Shown piece by piece: positions 44,328 through 52,761 of a stretch of DNA of 64,000 bases. The notes under the pieces are model-generated. The model worked only from the letters and a program-made list of their open reading frames with translations, was not told where the DNA came from and made no database searches. Both the position numbers and the translations under genes were made by a program. The stretch is from positions 23,858 to 87,857 of the forward strand of contig DIYR01000044.1 in the NCBI GenBank assembly GCA_002429085.1. Direction: 5' to 3'. This DNA is from Flavobacteriales bacterium UBA6049 (lineage in GTDB: Bacteria > Bacteroidota > Bacteroidia > Flavobacteriales_G > Salibacteraceae). How positions within the stretch are numbered: the stretch's first letter is position 1; every line of letters begins with the position of its first letter.

Positions 44328-45086
44328 ATGGTTTGGTTCATTTTTATTGGTTTTGGTCTAATTGTTTTAGCTTTTATGGGTGGAATTGGATACCTCATTT
44401 ACCGAGTGGTGAAAAAGTCAGTTACACCAAAAACACCTGAATATATTGCAAACGAGCAACAAGAAATGCGCAATAGAATTGCTGCTAAAAAAGCTGACCT
44501 TGAACCTACAGAAGGAATTGGTTATAAAGAAGTCACCTCAGCCATGCGCTACACATGGAAGAAAACAACTTCTAACTATTTAAAAGGTACAGTATATTCT
44601 CCTGATCGAAAACCAATTGTTGTATACGATCGCGTTGAACGTGGACTTACTGCTAAAGGATATATGTACGCTTCTACAAATCAGCACGACTTATTCTTTG
44701 AGTTTGATGACTGCTATTTCAAATTCTTTTTCAATGGAGATCTATTAGGAGAAGTAAGATGCTCTGGTGAAATTGTAAATGCCAAAGGAACGATTATTGG
44801 CCATGCAAAGCATCCCACCAAAATGTCGTTCAACGTTTCAATTGTTCGATTTAGAAGTGGTGATAACAAATTTCCTCTTAACCTCAATGGAAGACACTTA
44901 GCAAACATATGGGTTGCACCAAACTATGGTGAACATGGAAGCTCAAATCTTGAATTAATCTTTAATGAAAATGGTTGGGGCCAGCCAATTATTGAAACCT
45001 TTGCAGAACCAACTGAAGAAGAAGAGAAGTGGCTTCTCTCATTTGCTATTTTCGAAATTGCATTCCATGGTCATTGGCTAATCTAG
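44328..45086 (+). CDS. Membrane-anchored protein of unknown function
   Basis: I do not recognise this 252-residue protein. It has one N-terminal membrane helix (WFIFIGFGLIVLAFMGGIGYLIYRV), a short basic linker, then a soluble beta-rich domain with strands such as YLKGTVYSPDRKPIVVYDRV, LFFEFDDCYFKFFFNGDLLG, GEIVNAKGTIIGHAKHP and FNVSIVRFRSG, ending FAIFEIAFHGHWLI. The alternating pattern suggests a barrel-like fold (a tubby/scramblase-like barrel is one guess, weak). The gene starts only six bases after the S74 protein, in the same direction, so they are probably co-transcribed. No catalytic motif or sorting domain is evident. Likely orientation: N-terminus in, domain in the cytoplasm or periplasm undetermined. 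Confidence 0.7.
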   Translation: MVWFIFIGFGLIVLAFMGGIGYLIYRVVKKSVTPKTPEYIANEQQEMRNRIAAKKADLEPTEGIGYKEVTSAMRYTWKKTTSNYLKGTVYSPDRKPIVVYDRVERGLTAKGYMYASTNQHDLFFEFDDCYFKFFFNGDLLGEVRCSGEIVNAKGTIIGHAKHPTKMSFNVSIVRFRSGDNKFPLNLNGRHLANIWVAPNYGEHGSSNLELIFNENGWGQPIIETFAEPTEEEEKWLLSFAIFEIAFHGHWLI

Positions 45087-45089
45087 TAC

Positions 45090-45533
45090 CTATTGAATCA
45101 ATTTAATTGAGAAGTTATTTCCGTTTACAATCGCTTTTTCGCCTCGTTTTTTGCCAAGCATAGCTTTGGCAAATGGACTTTGCATAGAAACGCCAAATAC
45201 AAAGCCCGTTTCAAGCTGTACCTTTCCGCAAGCAGCGCCCAATAAAAACATGCCTTTATTAGTTGTTACAAGCGTACCAAACTGCGCTTGCTCGTGCGGT
45301 TGCGCTTCCATACGTTGAAGATCATTAAAAATACCTTCCTCAATAGTCAGCTGGTTTCCCAGTTTCTCTTGCTCAAGATGTACCATAGCACGAGCCGTTT
45401 CATGCTTATCACCAGCTGTGCTCTTAGTATTATCAGCATTGGCCTGTTGCAATTCGCTCATAGAAGAGCGAAGCCTTACAAGTTTAGCCTCTACTTGCTC
45501 AATACACGCCCCTATTACTTCTACTTTAGTCAT
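45090..45533 (-). CDS. Gre-factor-like protein (GreA/GreB C-terminal domain)
   Basis: A protein of about 147 residues from ATG 45533 (MTKVEVIGACIEQVEAKL). The N-terminal half is a helical hairpin (IEQVEAKLVRLRSSMSELQQA, ETARAMVHLEQEKLGNQL), and the C-terminal half has the Gre-type FKBP-like domain with SPFAKAMLGKKRGEKAIV. In GreA the tip of the coiled coil reaches into the RNA polymerase secondary channel; whether this shortened hairpin does so is unclear. Many databases label such Bacteroidota proteins '3-oxoacyl-ACP synthase', which I consider wrong. The start overlaps the cupin gene stop by eight bases (ATGACTAA), so the pair is coupled. A longer reading from 45569 is not convincing. Confidence 0.78.
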   Translation of the reverse strand: MTKVEVIGACIEQVEAKLVRLRSSMSELQQANADNTKSTAGDKHETARAMVHLEQEKLGNQLTIEEGIFNDLQRMEAQPHEQAQFGTLVTTNKGMFLLGAACGKVQLETGFVFGVSMQSPFAKAMLGKKRGEKAIVNGNNFSIKLIQ

Positions 45534-45906
45534 TATCTGGGTAAAATGTATCTGCTTTATGCTCTTCAAGCGAGTTAAACTCTAAGAATTGAATGTCTGT
45601 AATAGCAGATACCGTATGGATCACATTAGGATATACTTTTACAATCACCGGAGCCTTAACAACCTCACGAAACACCTCTTCACCACTCTCCAACCTGCCA
45701 TCAACTTCAGCTTTGCCTTGCGTTAACAGCAACACTTCTGGATTCTTCGTATCAGATATGCCTTTATGAAAGTGATTCCCACTCACCGTTCCAGCCTTAC
45801 GCTCTGCCCATATAAAACCAGCTCGGGCATATGTCTCAAAGCCATAAGTTGCTCCGTTATCGTTCTTTCCAATTAAGTCTAACTCTTGAATTTCGATGTA
45901 GTTCAT
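45526..45906 (-). CDS. Cupin-fold protein, WxcM/FdtA-like
   Basis: A 126-residue single-domain cupin. The metal-binding-type motif is VSGNHFHKGISDTKNPEVLLLTQG, with further strands VIVKVYPNVIHTVSAITDIQFLEF. These follow the WxcM/FdtA-like sugar-isomerase or epimerase relatives (dTDP-sugar-3,4-ketoisomerase), though the usual catalytic context is not complete. There is no signal peptide. It is co-transcribed with the Gre-like gene (8-base overlap) and lies upstream in that pair. The substrate cannot be assigned; sugar-nucleotide chemistry is a guess, fitting loosely with the surface-protein loci around. Confidence 0.75.
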   Translation of the reverse strand: MNYIEIQELDLIGKNDNGATYGFETYARAGFIWAERKAGTVSGNHFHKGISDTKNPEVLLLTQGKAEVDGRLESGEEVFREVVKAPVIVKVYPNVIHTVSAITDIQFLEFNSLEEHKADTFYPDND

Positions 45907-45988
45907 AAAGCAAACCTAGAATGAGTTTTGACAAAAAAAATTTCCTAATGTCTGTAAGGTTTTTTTTAAACCGTAGCTTATAGCAAGA

Positions 45989-48900
45989 CTAATAACTTGA
46001 AATCACTACCTTTTTTCGTATCAAATCTCCGTTAGACAATACAGCATTAAGCAAGTACACACCGCTACTTATTCCATAGATAGGAATCTCTAGCCCAACA
46101 TTATTGACACTCATATCTATAAATACTTGTTGGCCTTTCATATCAACTAATTGTGCATTCCTAATTTCAACAGATGCATTTATAACCATTGCTTTTAACA
46201 CCCCATTATTTTGAAAATAGGTGAAGTCGTACTGAATATTTTCTTGATCTATTTTTCCAGTCGAAAGACTATCACTCACCTCATTATTCACAACTTTCAG
46301 AGCAAATCTTGAATTGTAAACGTTAGTAGAATCAACAAAAAAAGTATACGCTGTTTCTTTTAGATTTATGTTTAACATCTCCTCATGATCCATTAAATAG
46401 ATATCATAGAATTCTGAAATATTCGCTAAAGAATCTATGCCTATTACATAGTTCCCTGATTTATGTGCATCTACTCCTAGTGGAATGATTTTAGATTCTT
46501 CTGAATCCAGTTTTGATAATGCCTGAATGCTTAATTCTTTTTCATCGACTATACTGTAAAAAGATAGCACACTACTAGATTTTATCTTGACTCCATCTCT
46601 ATCCACGTCATAAGAGTCTGTGGCATCTTGAACAAATCCAACAAGTATTTGATTAGAGTGTAACGCTTCTTTGTGAGTTAAGCCTAACCAAATAAGGTTT
46701 CTATCTAATAGTGGTTCTGACTTGTAGAATGATTGTGATTCGTATATACTTCGTTGAGAGTTATTAAACTCTAAAATACCTACAACATCTAATTTCGTCA
46801 TAAACCCTTGAGTCTTATCGACATATTGATTTGGAATTATTCCACCACTGTTTGCTGCAGCTCCCCCTGTTCCAATTACATAAGTTGCGTAATCTGCTGT
46901 AGAGTCTGGTTCCCCTCCTGTTTGGTGACTCCAAAACCAAAATGTATTTCCTAAACTAGGATTATCATTTCTAAATGCTTCTAAATTTAACGTAGAAGGG
47001 TACGGGTTTCCAATAAGAACAAAATCTGAAACATCTGTACCCAAGTTCATCAGAGAGATGGTTCCGTTGTTTAATCTATTAGAAGCGAAAGATCGTACAA
47101 CAGAACCAGATGAATTCATATCTCCTGTTGCTGTATAGCCAATACCTGAAAGCATTGAGGTTGTATCAGGAACCAAGACCCAAGGAGCATTATTATACTT
47201 GTAAAAATCATTTGTATTTGTTTGTGGAAACACATCTTTCAATTGTTCTCCTTTCACAGGAGATGACCAGTAACTGAATTTAGTATCATCCATATAATTT
47301 GGGCTTGCTTGCCTCACCTCATAATAGCCATTTCCAGTATTATTGTCCTGAATAACAGTTTGTATAAGGTAACCACCTTCCTCAATAATTATGGCACCAT
47401 AATTAGTTATATCTCCCGTTACTAAAAGGGTATTTCGTACTCTTAAAGTATCATGAATACCAACTGTTAGATCTTGACAAACAGCATCAGAACCTGTTTC
47501 TACATTTCCATTCGTAATACAAATATCACTTGATGGAGTTGTGCCACTGAAAATACTCCAGATTCCAGATAACTCATGACAGGATGGTACGATGATAGAG
47601 TCTGATATTGAACACCCTACATTATCTGTAACAGTTAATTCATACATTCCAGCAGACAAACCACTCATAGCCATATCATTACTCCCATTACTCCAACCAT
47701 ATTGGTATGGAGGTGTTCCGTTAGTTACATGAGGAGAAACCGCTCCTGAATTAGTTGAGTTTAAATCAGGACTATCTAAACCAATCGCTAACCCTAGAGG
47801 GTGGTAATTTGAATCAGATAGTATTTGAATGGTCTCTACAGATTCACAAAAATTATCATCAGTAACTGTAACGGTATAATTCCCAGCAGGTAATGATAAA
47901 ATTGAATCTACGGAAAAAGAAGATCCTATGTTTTCTTGACCTGTAGACCACATGAAATTATACGGAATTGTTCCTGATAAAGCCGTTACGGTTACTATCC
48001 CACTAGAATCACAAAAAATAGGACTTTGCGTAGCGATTTGGGTCTGGAGCGTGCATGGTAAATACCTGTAAACACGCACATAACCTTGATCTGAGTTTGC
48101 GAACGGAGCTCCTGCTGCAAACACTCCTGAAGAGGGCATAGACGTAGAAAAACCAAGCTCCTCAAAAGAGCCGTTACCATTCTGATTTGTTCCTTTCTGA
48201 GACCAGCTAAACCCATTCCATGCATACACTTTTACCCTCCCGGTTGAAGTATTGATGCTAGGACTAGAAACTGTGAAGGTATTTGGATTTGGCATACTGA
48301 TGGACCAACCGATGAATTCGCTTGGCGCTCCATAAACATTACCTCCTTTTTGTTGCCAACTAGAACCATCCCAGTTATAAATCTTTACAGTTCCAGAACC
48401 TATCCCACCCCCATCGCTATAAGGAGAAGAAATTGCTAGAGTAGTAGCATTAGGCATTGAAATACTGCGCCCTATATTATCGTTTGCGGCATCACCATAC
48501 AAAGAATTACCTTTTTGAACCCAATTCACCCCATTCCAACTGTAAACCTCAACTTTACCAGCATTAACAAATACCTCATCGTTTCCAGAAAATGATATTG
48601 CTATGGTATTGGCATCAGGCATTGACACATTAAAGCCTGTTCCATCGCCTATAGCTCCCGTAATGTTTGTCCCCTTCTGAACCCAACTAGAACCATTCCA
48701 AGAATAAACCTGTACATATCCTGGATCATTAAAAGTGCTTCCCCTACCTATAGTTCCTACAGCAAAAGTGTTCTCATCTGGCATAGAAACTGAATATCCA
48801 AATCGTTCGTGAACTAACGATCCGTTAATATCAACACCTCTCTGTACCCAAGAAGAACCATTCCAATCGAATACTCGAATTTTGCCTTCATTGTTTGTGC

Positions 48901-51409
48901 CAGCCCAGGTATTTGAGGGCATACCTACAACAATGGTGTTTTTTGAGGGCATTGAAATGCTACTTCCACACCAATCGTAAGCATCATCGCCTTCTATGGC
49001 ATCTCCTTTTTGCATCCAAGCCCCACCAATTAGCTCAAAAATTCTTACCCTACCCGCCTCCTCAGCTCCAGGTTTATAATAAAAAATTGAAGCTACTGCA
49101 ATAGTGCTGTCATCTGGCATACATATCTCATAGCCAGAAAACTCTCCTGATGAGCTACCAATAATGTTATCAGCTATACCCCAGTCGTTACTAACAACTT
49201 TCACAGAATCTTGATCAAAACAACCATCCTGATCTTGTACTGTAACTGTATATGTACCAGCATTTAACCCGACTATATTAGCAGAAGTATCTTGGCTACT
49301 CCAAGTATAGCTATATGGAGGGATCCCTCCGGAAACTACTACTGTAGCCTCTCCATCTGTTGAGGTAGGTGTGGTTGCATGACTACTCACTGAAGCAGAG
49401 ATGCTTAGTGATGTGGGAATACTTATTGTGGCAGAATCACTCACAGAACACCCATTCGCATCACTCAACGTTATTGTATAAGTTCCACTAGGCAAGTTAC
49501 TTATCATTGAAGATGTACTTCCTGTAGACCACTGATAAGTGTATGGGAGAGTTCCTCCGAAATAAATTGTGTTTAGATCACCACTATTTGAACATGGTTG
49601 ATAAGGAGGTATTGAAACATGAACCTCTAGTTCATCTGGTTCAGATAAGTTAAATGATGTACTATCAGCACACCCATTCACATCAGTAACTGTAAGGCTA
49701 TACACGCCTGCATTTAGCCCAGTAATACCTGTACCTATATCTCCATTACTCCATGAATAACCCCAAGGGGTCACCACTCCATTTGCAGATGCAGAAAGAG
49801 CACCATCCATCATTCCGAAACAAGAAATTCCAGAACTAGCTACGATAGTTGGAGAAAGGTTTGAGACAGAATTTAAGGTTACTGAATCAATTGCAATACA
49901 TCCATTTGAATCTGATACGGTAACTGTATAGCTACCCGCAACTAACCCTGTAACACTATGACCTATATCTCCATTACTCCAAGTATACCCATACGAACCG
50001 TTTCCTCCTGTAACAACTACAGATACCCCTCCGTTTGACCCTAAGCTGCAGCTAACATTACTATCAATAACTAAAGATGCGACAATTAATGAAGGCTCCG
50101 TTATGTAGACAGTATCAACCACTGTTGATCCTTGGCTGTCCGTTATTGTTATTGTAAAAATTCCCGCTGTAAGTCCATTAATAGTGCTATCAATCGAACC
50201 ATTACTCCATGAAAACGAGTATGGTGGTACACCTCCTACAACACTAGCAGAAGCTCCACCATCATTAAAACCATGGCATGATACATTAGAATCGGTTATA
50301 ATTGTTCCACTTAATGGTGGAACCATCGATGTGATAATTAATGATTCTGTCAATGAACAGTTATTATCATCCGTTACCGTAACAACATATATACCTGGAT
50401 TTAATCCTGAAATTCCCGCTGTTGTGTCCGAAGTATTCCACACATAGCTGTATGGAGAAACTCCACCTGATGAATTGACTGAAACAGACCCATTGGGAGG
50501 AGATAAGCTTGTCACATGGTTTATAGAGTTGACTGTAATGGAAATAGGCGATGGTGAAATCAAATTCATACTATCTAATACTGAGCAACCAAAAACGTCA
50601 CTTATTGTAACGTAGTAAACCCCACCTTCAACATTTTGTAAAGAACTCCCATTAGTTCCATTGCTCCAGTTATATGCAAATGGCCCCCCGTTTCCAAGAA
50701 CTGAAGCTTGCATAACTCCTGTAGAATCGTTCGAGCACAATAAAGGAGAAACAATGTTTATTGTGGGTAGCATAAAGCTGCCAGCAATTACATCTGAAGA
50801 GCTAGTACTTGTGCACCCCATAACGTCTGTTACCGTAACAGTGTAAAATCCTGCGTTGAGACCTTGAACTGATGAAGTCGCGTCTCCAGTATTCCACAGA
50901 TAACTGTATGGAGCAACCCCTCCCGAAGCTGTAGAACTTATAGCACCTATCGTTTCATCAGGACAGAGAACATGTGCTGTTGTCTGTGATGAAATTGACA
51001 ATTGATTTGGCTCTGCCAAATAAAATGTTGCGCTTTCAGAACAACCATTGATATCTGTTACTGTTACTGAGTGCGTACCTGCTATTAGACCTGCTTCACT
51101 CTGAGAATTACCACCAGTGCTCCAAACGAAGTAGTATGGCGAAGAACCTCCCGAAACGAAAACAGTTGCTTCTCCATCTAAATAACCATGGCAAGTAGGT
51201 TCAATTTTGTAGATAGAATCAATTTGAAACGAACAAGGGACTTGTCCACTTCCCTGAGCGCCTAATAAATTAAAGCCCTGATCTCCTGAGGGATTCGATA
51301 ATAGTGCATCTTCATTTACATGGAAGATAGTATACACATTTGCAACTGATAATTTGGATAATAAAAGGAGGAGTACAAAAGGAATAAGCAAAAAATAATT
51401 GCTTTTCAT
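45989..51409 (-). CDS. Very large T9SS surface protein: SprB-like repeats, beta-propeller, SprB-like repeats
   Basis: A 1806-residue exported protein. After a signal peptide (MKSNYFLLIPFVLLLLLSKLSVA) come nine SprB/PKD-like repeats of about 75 residues, each with the frame 'GGxxPYxYxWSxGxxxxxxxGLxAGxYTVTVTDxNGC'. Next is a block of seven FG-GAP-like segments (VSMPDENTFAV, ISMPNATTLAI and similar, alternating with SWNGSSWVQKG), the number for one closed seven-bladed propeller. Two more SprB-like repeats follow, then a long beta domain and a T9SS type A sorting domain ending IRKKVVISSY. SprB-type repeats occur in gliding-motility adhesins and many surface proteins. The closest guess is an adhesin; there is no enzyme signature. 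The gene stands alone in the cupin/Gre neighbourhood and is AT-rich like the rest. Confidence 0.9.
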   Translation of the reverse strand: MKSNYFLLIPFVLLLLLSKLSVANVYTIFHVNEDALLSNPSGDQGFNLLGAQGSGQVPCSFQIDSIYKIEPTCHGYLDGEATVFVSGGSSPYYFVWSTGGNSQSEAGLIAGTHSVTVTDINGCSESATFYLAEPNQLSISSQTTAHVLCPDETIGAISSTASGGVAPYSYLWNTGDATSSVQGLNAGFYTVTVTDVMGCTSTSSSDVIAGSFMLPTINIVSPLLCSNDSTGVMQASVLGNGGPFAYNWSNGTNGSSLQNVEGGVYYVTISDVFGCSVLDSMNLISPSPISITVNSINHVTSLSPPNGSVSVNSSGGVSPYSYVWNTSDTTAGISGLNPGIYVVTVTDDNNCSLTESLIITSMVPPLSGTIITDSNVSCHGFNDGGASASVVGGVPPYSFSWSNGSIDSTINGLTAGIFTITITDSQGSTVVDTVYITEPSLIVASLVIDSNVSCSLGSNGGVSVVVTGGNGSYGYTWSNGDIGHSVTGLVAGSYTVTVSDSNGCIAIDSVTLNSVSNLSPTIVASSGISCFGMMDGALSASANGVVTPWGYSWSNGDIGTGITGLNAGVYSLTVTDVNGCADSTSFNLSEPDELEVHVSIPPYQPCSNSGDLNTIYFGGTLPYTYQWSTGSTSSMISNLPSGTYTITLSDANGCSVSDSATISIPTSLSISASVSSHATTPTSTDGEATVVVSGGIPPYSYTWSSQDTSANIVGLNAGTYTVTVQDQDGCFDQDSVKVVSNDWGIADNIIGSSSGEFSGYEICMPDDSTIAVASIFYYKPGAEEAGRVRIFELIGGAWMQKGDAIEGDDAYDWCGSSISMPSKNTIVVGMPSNTWAGTNNEGKIRVFDWNGSSWVQRGVDINGSLVHERFGYSVSMPDENTFAVGTIGRGSTFNDPGYVQVYSWNGSSWVQKGTNITGAIGDGTGFNVSMPDANTIAISFSGNDEVFVNAGKVEVYSWNGVNWVQKGNSLYGDAANDNIGRSISMPNATTLAISSPYSDGGGIGSGTVKIYNWDGSSWQQKGGNVYGAPSEFIGWSISMPNPNTFTVSSPSINTSTGRVKVYAWNGFSWSQKGTNQNGNGSFEELGFSTSMPSSGVFAAGAPFANSDQGYVRVYRYLPCTLQTQIATQSPIFCDSSGIVTVTALSGTIPYNFMWSTGQENIGSSFSVDSILSLPAGNYTVTVTDDNFCESVETIQILSDSNYHPLGLAIGLDSPDLNSTNSGAVSPHVTNGTPPYQYGWSNGSNDMAMSGLSAGMYELTVTDNVGCSISDSIIVPSCHELSGIWSIFSGTTPSSDICITNGNVETGSDAVCQDLTVGIHDTLRVRNTLLVTGDITNYGAIIIEEGGYLIQTVIQDNNTGNGYYEVRQASPNYMDDTKFSYWSSPVKGEQLKDVFPQTNTNDFYKYNNAPWVLVPDTTSMLSGIGYTATGDMNSSGSVVRSFASNRLNNGTISLMNLGTDVSDFVLIGNPYPSTLNLEAFRNDNPSLGNTFWFWSHQTGGEPDSTADYATYVIGTGGAAANSGGIIPNQYVDKTQGFMTKLDVVGILEFNNSQRSIYESQSFYKSEPLLDRNLIWLGLTHKEALHSNQILVGFVQDATDSYDVDRDGVKIKSSSVLSFYSIVDEKELSIQALSKLDSEESKIIPLGVDAHKSGNYVIGIDSLANISEFYDIYLMDHEEMLNINLKETAYTFFVDSTNVYNSRFALKVVNNEVSDSLSTGKIDQENIQYDFTYFQNNGVLKAMVINASVEIRNAQLVDMKGQQVFIDMSVNNVGLEIPIYGISSGVYLLNAVLSNGDLIRKKVVISSY

Positions 51410-51753
51410 TCGGTAATTAAATCTGGTTTAGCATGAATAATGGTTAGACAAACCTAACCAGATTTTGCATTAGCCATGCCCCCCTTTTTAGAAATTTCAA
51501 CTCTAAGTTTTCAACAATTCTGAATCATAAACTAATTCAAGAAGTAATAAGTCAAATACCAGCACTTTATAACTCTCTTCTGTAACTTATTATTAGTTAA
51601 ATCTATCAGCTTTGAAATCTTACCTTTGGCGCTTCTCAAAAAGCAACGAATGGACGAAGTTGCATCGGTTATAAGATGGGGAATCCATCAACTATGAAAA
51701 TCTAAAATCTTAACCGAAAAAATTTGTCCACTCGCCCTAAAAATGAAACAAAT
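51410..51753. other. Divergent intergenic region ahead of the 1806-residue protein and the nucleotidyltransferase
   Basis: A 344-base AT-rich gap with no credible gene. It should hold both divergent promoters. The most structured part is close to the large-protein start (51419-51465). Nothing else stands out. Confidence 0.5.
51419..51465 (-). promoter_or_regulatory. Three-part inverted repeats just upstream of the 1806-residue protein
   Basis: On the minus strand, ahead of the start at 51409, AAATCTGGTTAG (51465-51454) can pair with the nearby CTAACCA (51447-51441, 7 bp, 6-base loop) or with the distal AACCAGATTT (51428-51419, 10 bp). The distal arm ends nine bases before the ATG. The two pairings exclude each other, a shape typical of leader RNAs that switch, but no ligand or leader peptide is apparent. 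An operator is an alternative. Confidence 0.4.
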
Positions 51754-52761
51754 ATGAGAATTGTAGTTCCAATGGCAGGTATGGGTAAACGAATGAGACC
51801 TCATACTTTAACCGTACCAAAACCCCTTCTTCGTATTGCTGGAAAAACAATCGTTCAACGATTGGTTGAAGACATCGTGAAAGTTTGTCACGAACCAGTA
51901 GAAGAAATAGCGTTTGTTATTGGTCGATTTGGAAAAGAAGTAGAAAATAATCTGCTAAAAATTGCATCAAACTTAGGAGCTAAAGGTAAAATCTGTTATC
52001 AAGATGAGCCTCTTGGAACTGCCCACGCAATTTTGTGCGCAGAAGATACTCTTCAAGGAAAAACCATTGTAGCTTTTGCTGATACTTTATTTAAAGCAGA
52101 TTTTACACTAGATGATAATAAAGATGGTGTTCTTTGGGTGCAACAAATTGAAGATCCTAGTCAATTCGGAGTGGTAAAACTGAACGATGATGGAGTAATT
52201 ACAGATTATGTAGAAAAACCTGAAACTTTCGTTTCGGATTTAGCTATGATTGGTATTTATTACTTCAAAGATGGTGCAACATTGCGCAATGAATTACAAT
52301 ACCTAATCGATAACAACATCATTAAGGGTGGTGAATATCAATTACCAGATGCATTGCATAACATGACTGAAAAAGGCATGCAATTTGTTCCTGGTCAAGT
52401 GGATGAGTGGATGGATTGTGGAAACAAAAATGCAACTGTTGAAACGAACAATAGAGTGCTTACTCATTTAAGTGAAGCTGGCGAAAACATCAAAGCGAAA
52501 AATGCAGAAATCACCAACTCTATAATTATCGAACCTGTATACCTTGGCGAAGGAGTTCGTATCACCAACTCAATAGTTGGCCCTCACGTATCAGTTCATG
52601 CAAATACACAAATTACTGATAGTGTTGTTAAAAACAGTATCATTTACGACCACACTACGTTAGAAGGACAATATTTGGGTAACAGTATGGTAGGTAACCA
52701 CGTTGAACTCAAAACACAACCAAACGACAGAAGCATTGGCGATTACAGTAAAGACATATAA
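51754..52761 (+). CDS. Sugar-phosphate nucleotidyltransferase
   Basis: A 335-residue nucleotidyltransferase of the glucose-1-phosphate thymidylyl/mannose-1-phosphate guanylyl superfamily. Seen: the N-terminal nucleotide-binding signature MAGMGKRMRPHTLTVPKPLL, the acidic metal site (VAFADTLFKADF), and the segment EYQLPDALHNMTEKG. The C-terminal part has hexapeptide left-handed helix features (AEITNSIIIEPVYLGEGVRITNSI), so a bifunctional acyltransferase-like region is possible. It makes a nucleotide sugar, probably for envelope polysaccharide. ATG at 51754 gives MRIVVPMAGMGK; the longer frame from 51724 only adds an unlikely N-terminal segment. It overlaps the downstream lipoprotein gene by 26 bases. 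Confidence 0.88.
   Translation: MRIVVPMAGMGKRMRPHTLTVPKPLLRIAGKTIVQRLVEDIVKVCHEPVEEIAFVIGRFGKEVENNLLKIASNLGAKGKICYQDEPLGTAHAILCAEDTLQGKTIVAFADTLFKADFTLDDNKDGVLWVQQIEDPSQFGVVKLNDDGVITDYVEKPETFVSDLAMIGIYYFKDGATLRNELQYLIDNNIIKGGEYQLPDALHNMTEKGMQFVPGQVDEWMDCGNKNATVETNNRVLTHLSEAGENIKAKNAEITNSIIIEPVYLGEGVRITNSIVGPHVSVHANTQITDSVVKNSIIYDHTTLEGQYLGNSMVGNHVELKTQPNDRSIGDYSKDI

Noticed and set aside
45090..45533. Calling the Gre-like gene a 3-oxoacyl-ACP synthase
   Set aside because: Length and sequence lack any thiolase fold or Cys-His-Asn site; the C-terminal segment is Gre-like.
46000..51300. A CRISPR or satellite array, suggested by repeated patterns
   Set aside because: The repetition is at protein level in one long frame (SprB-like repeats and propeller blades), with diverged DNA and no fixed repeat/spacer unit.
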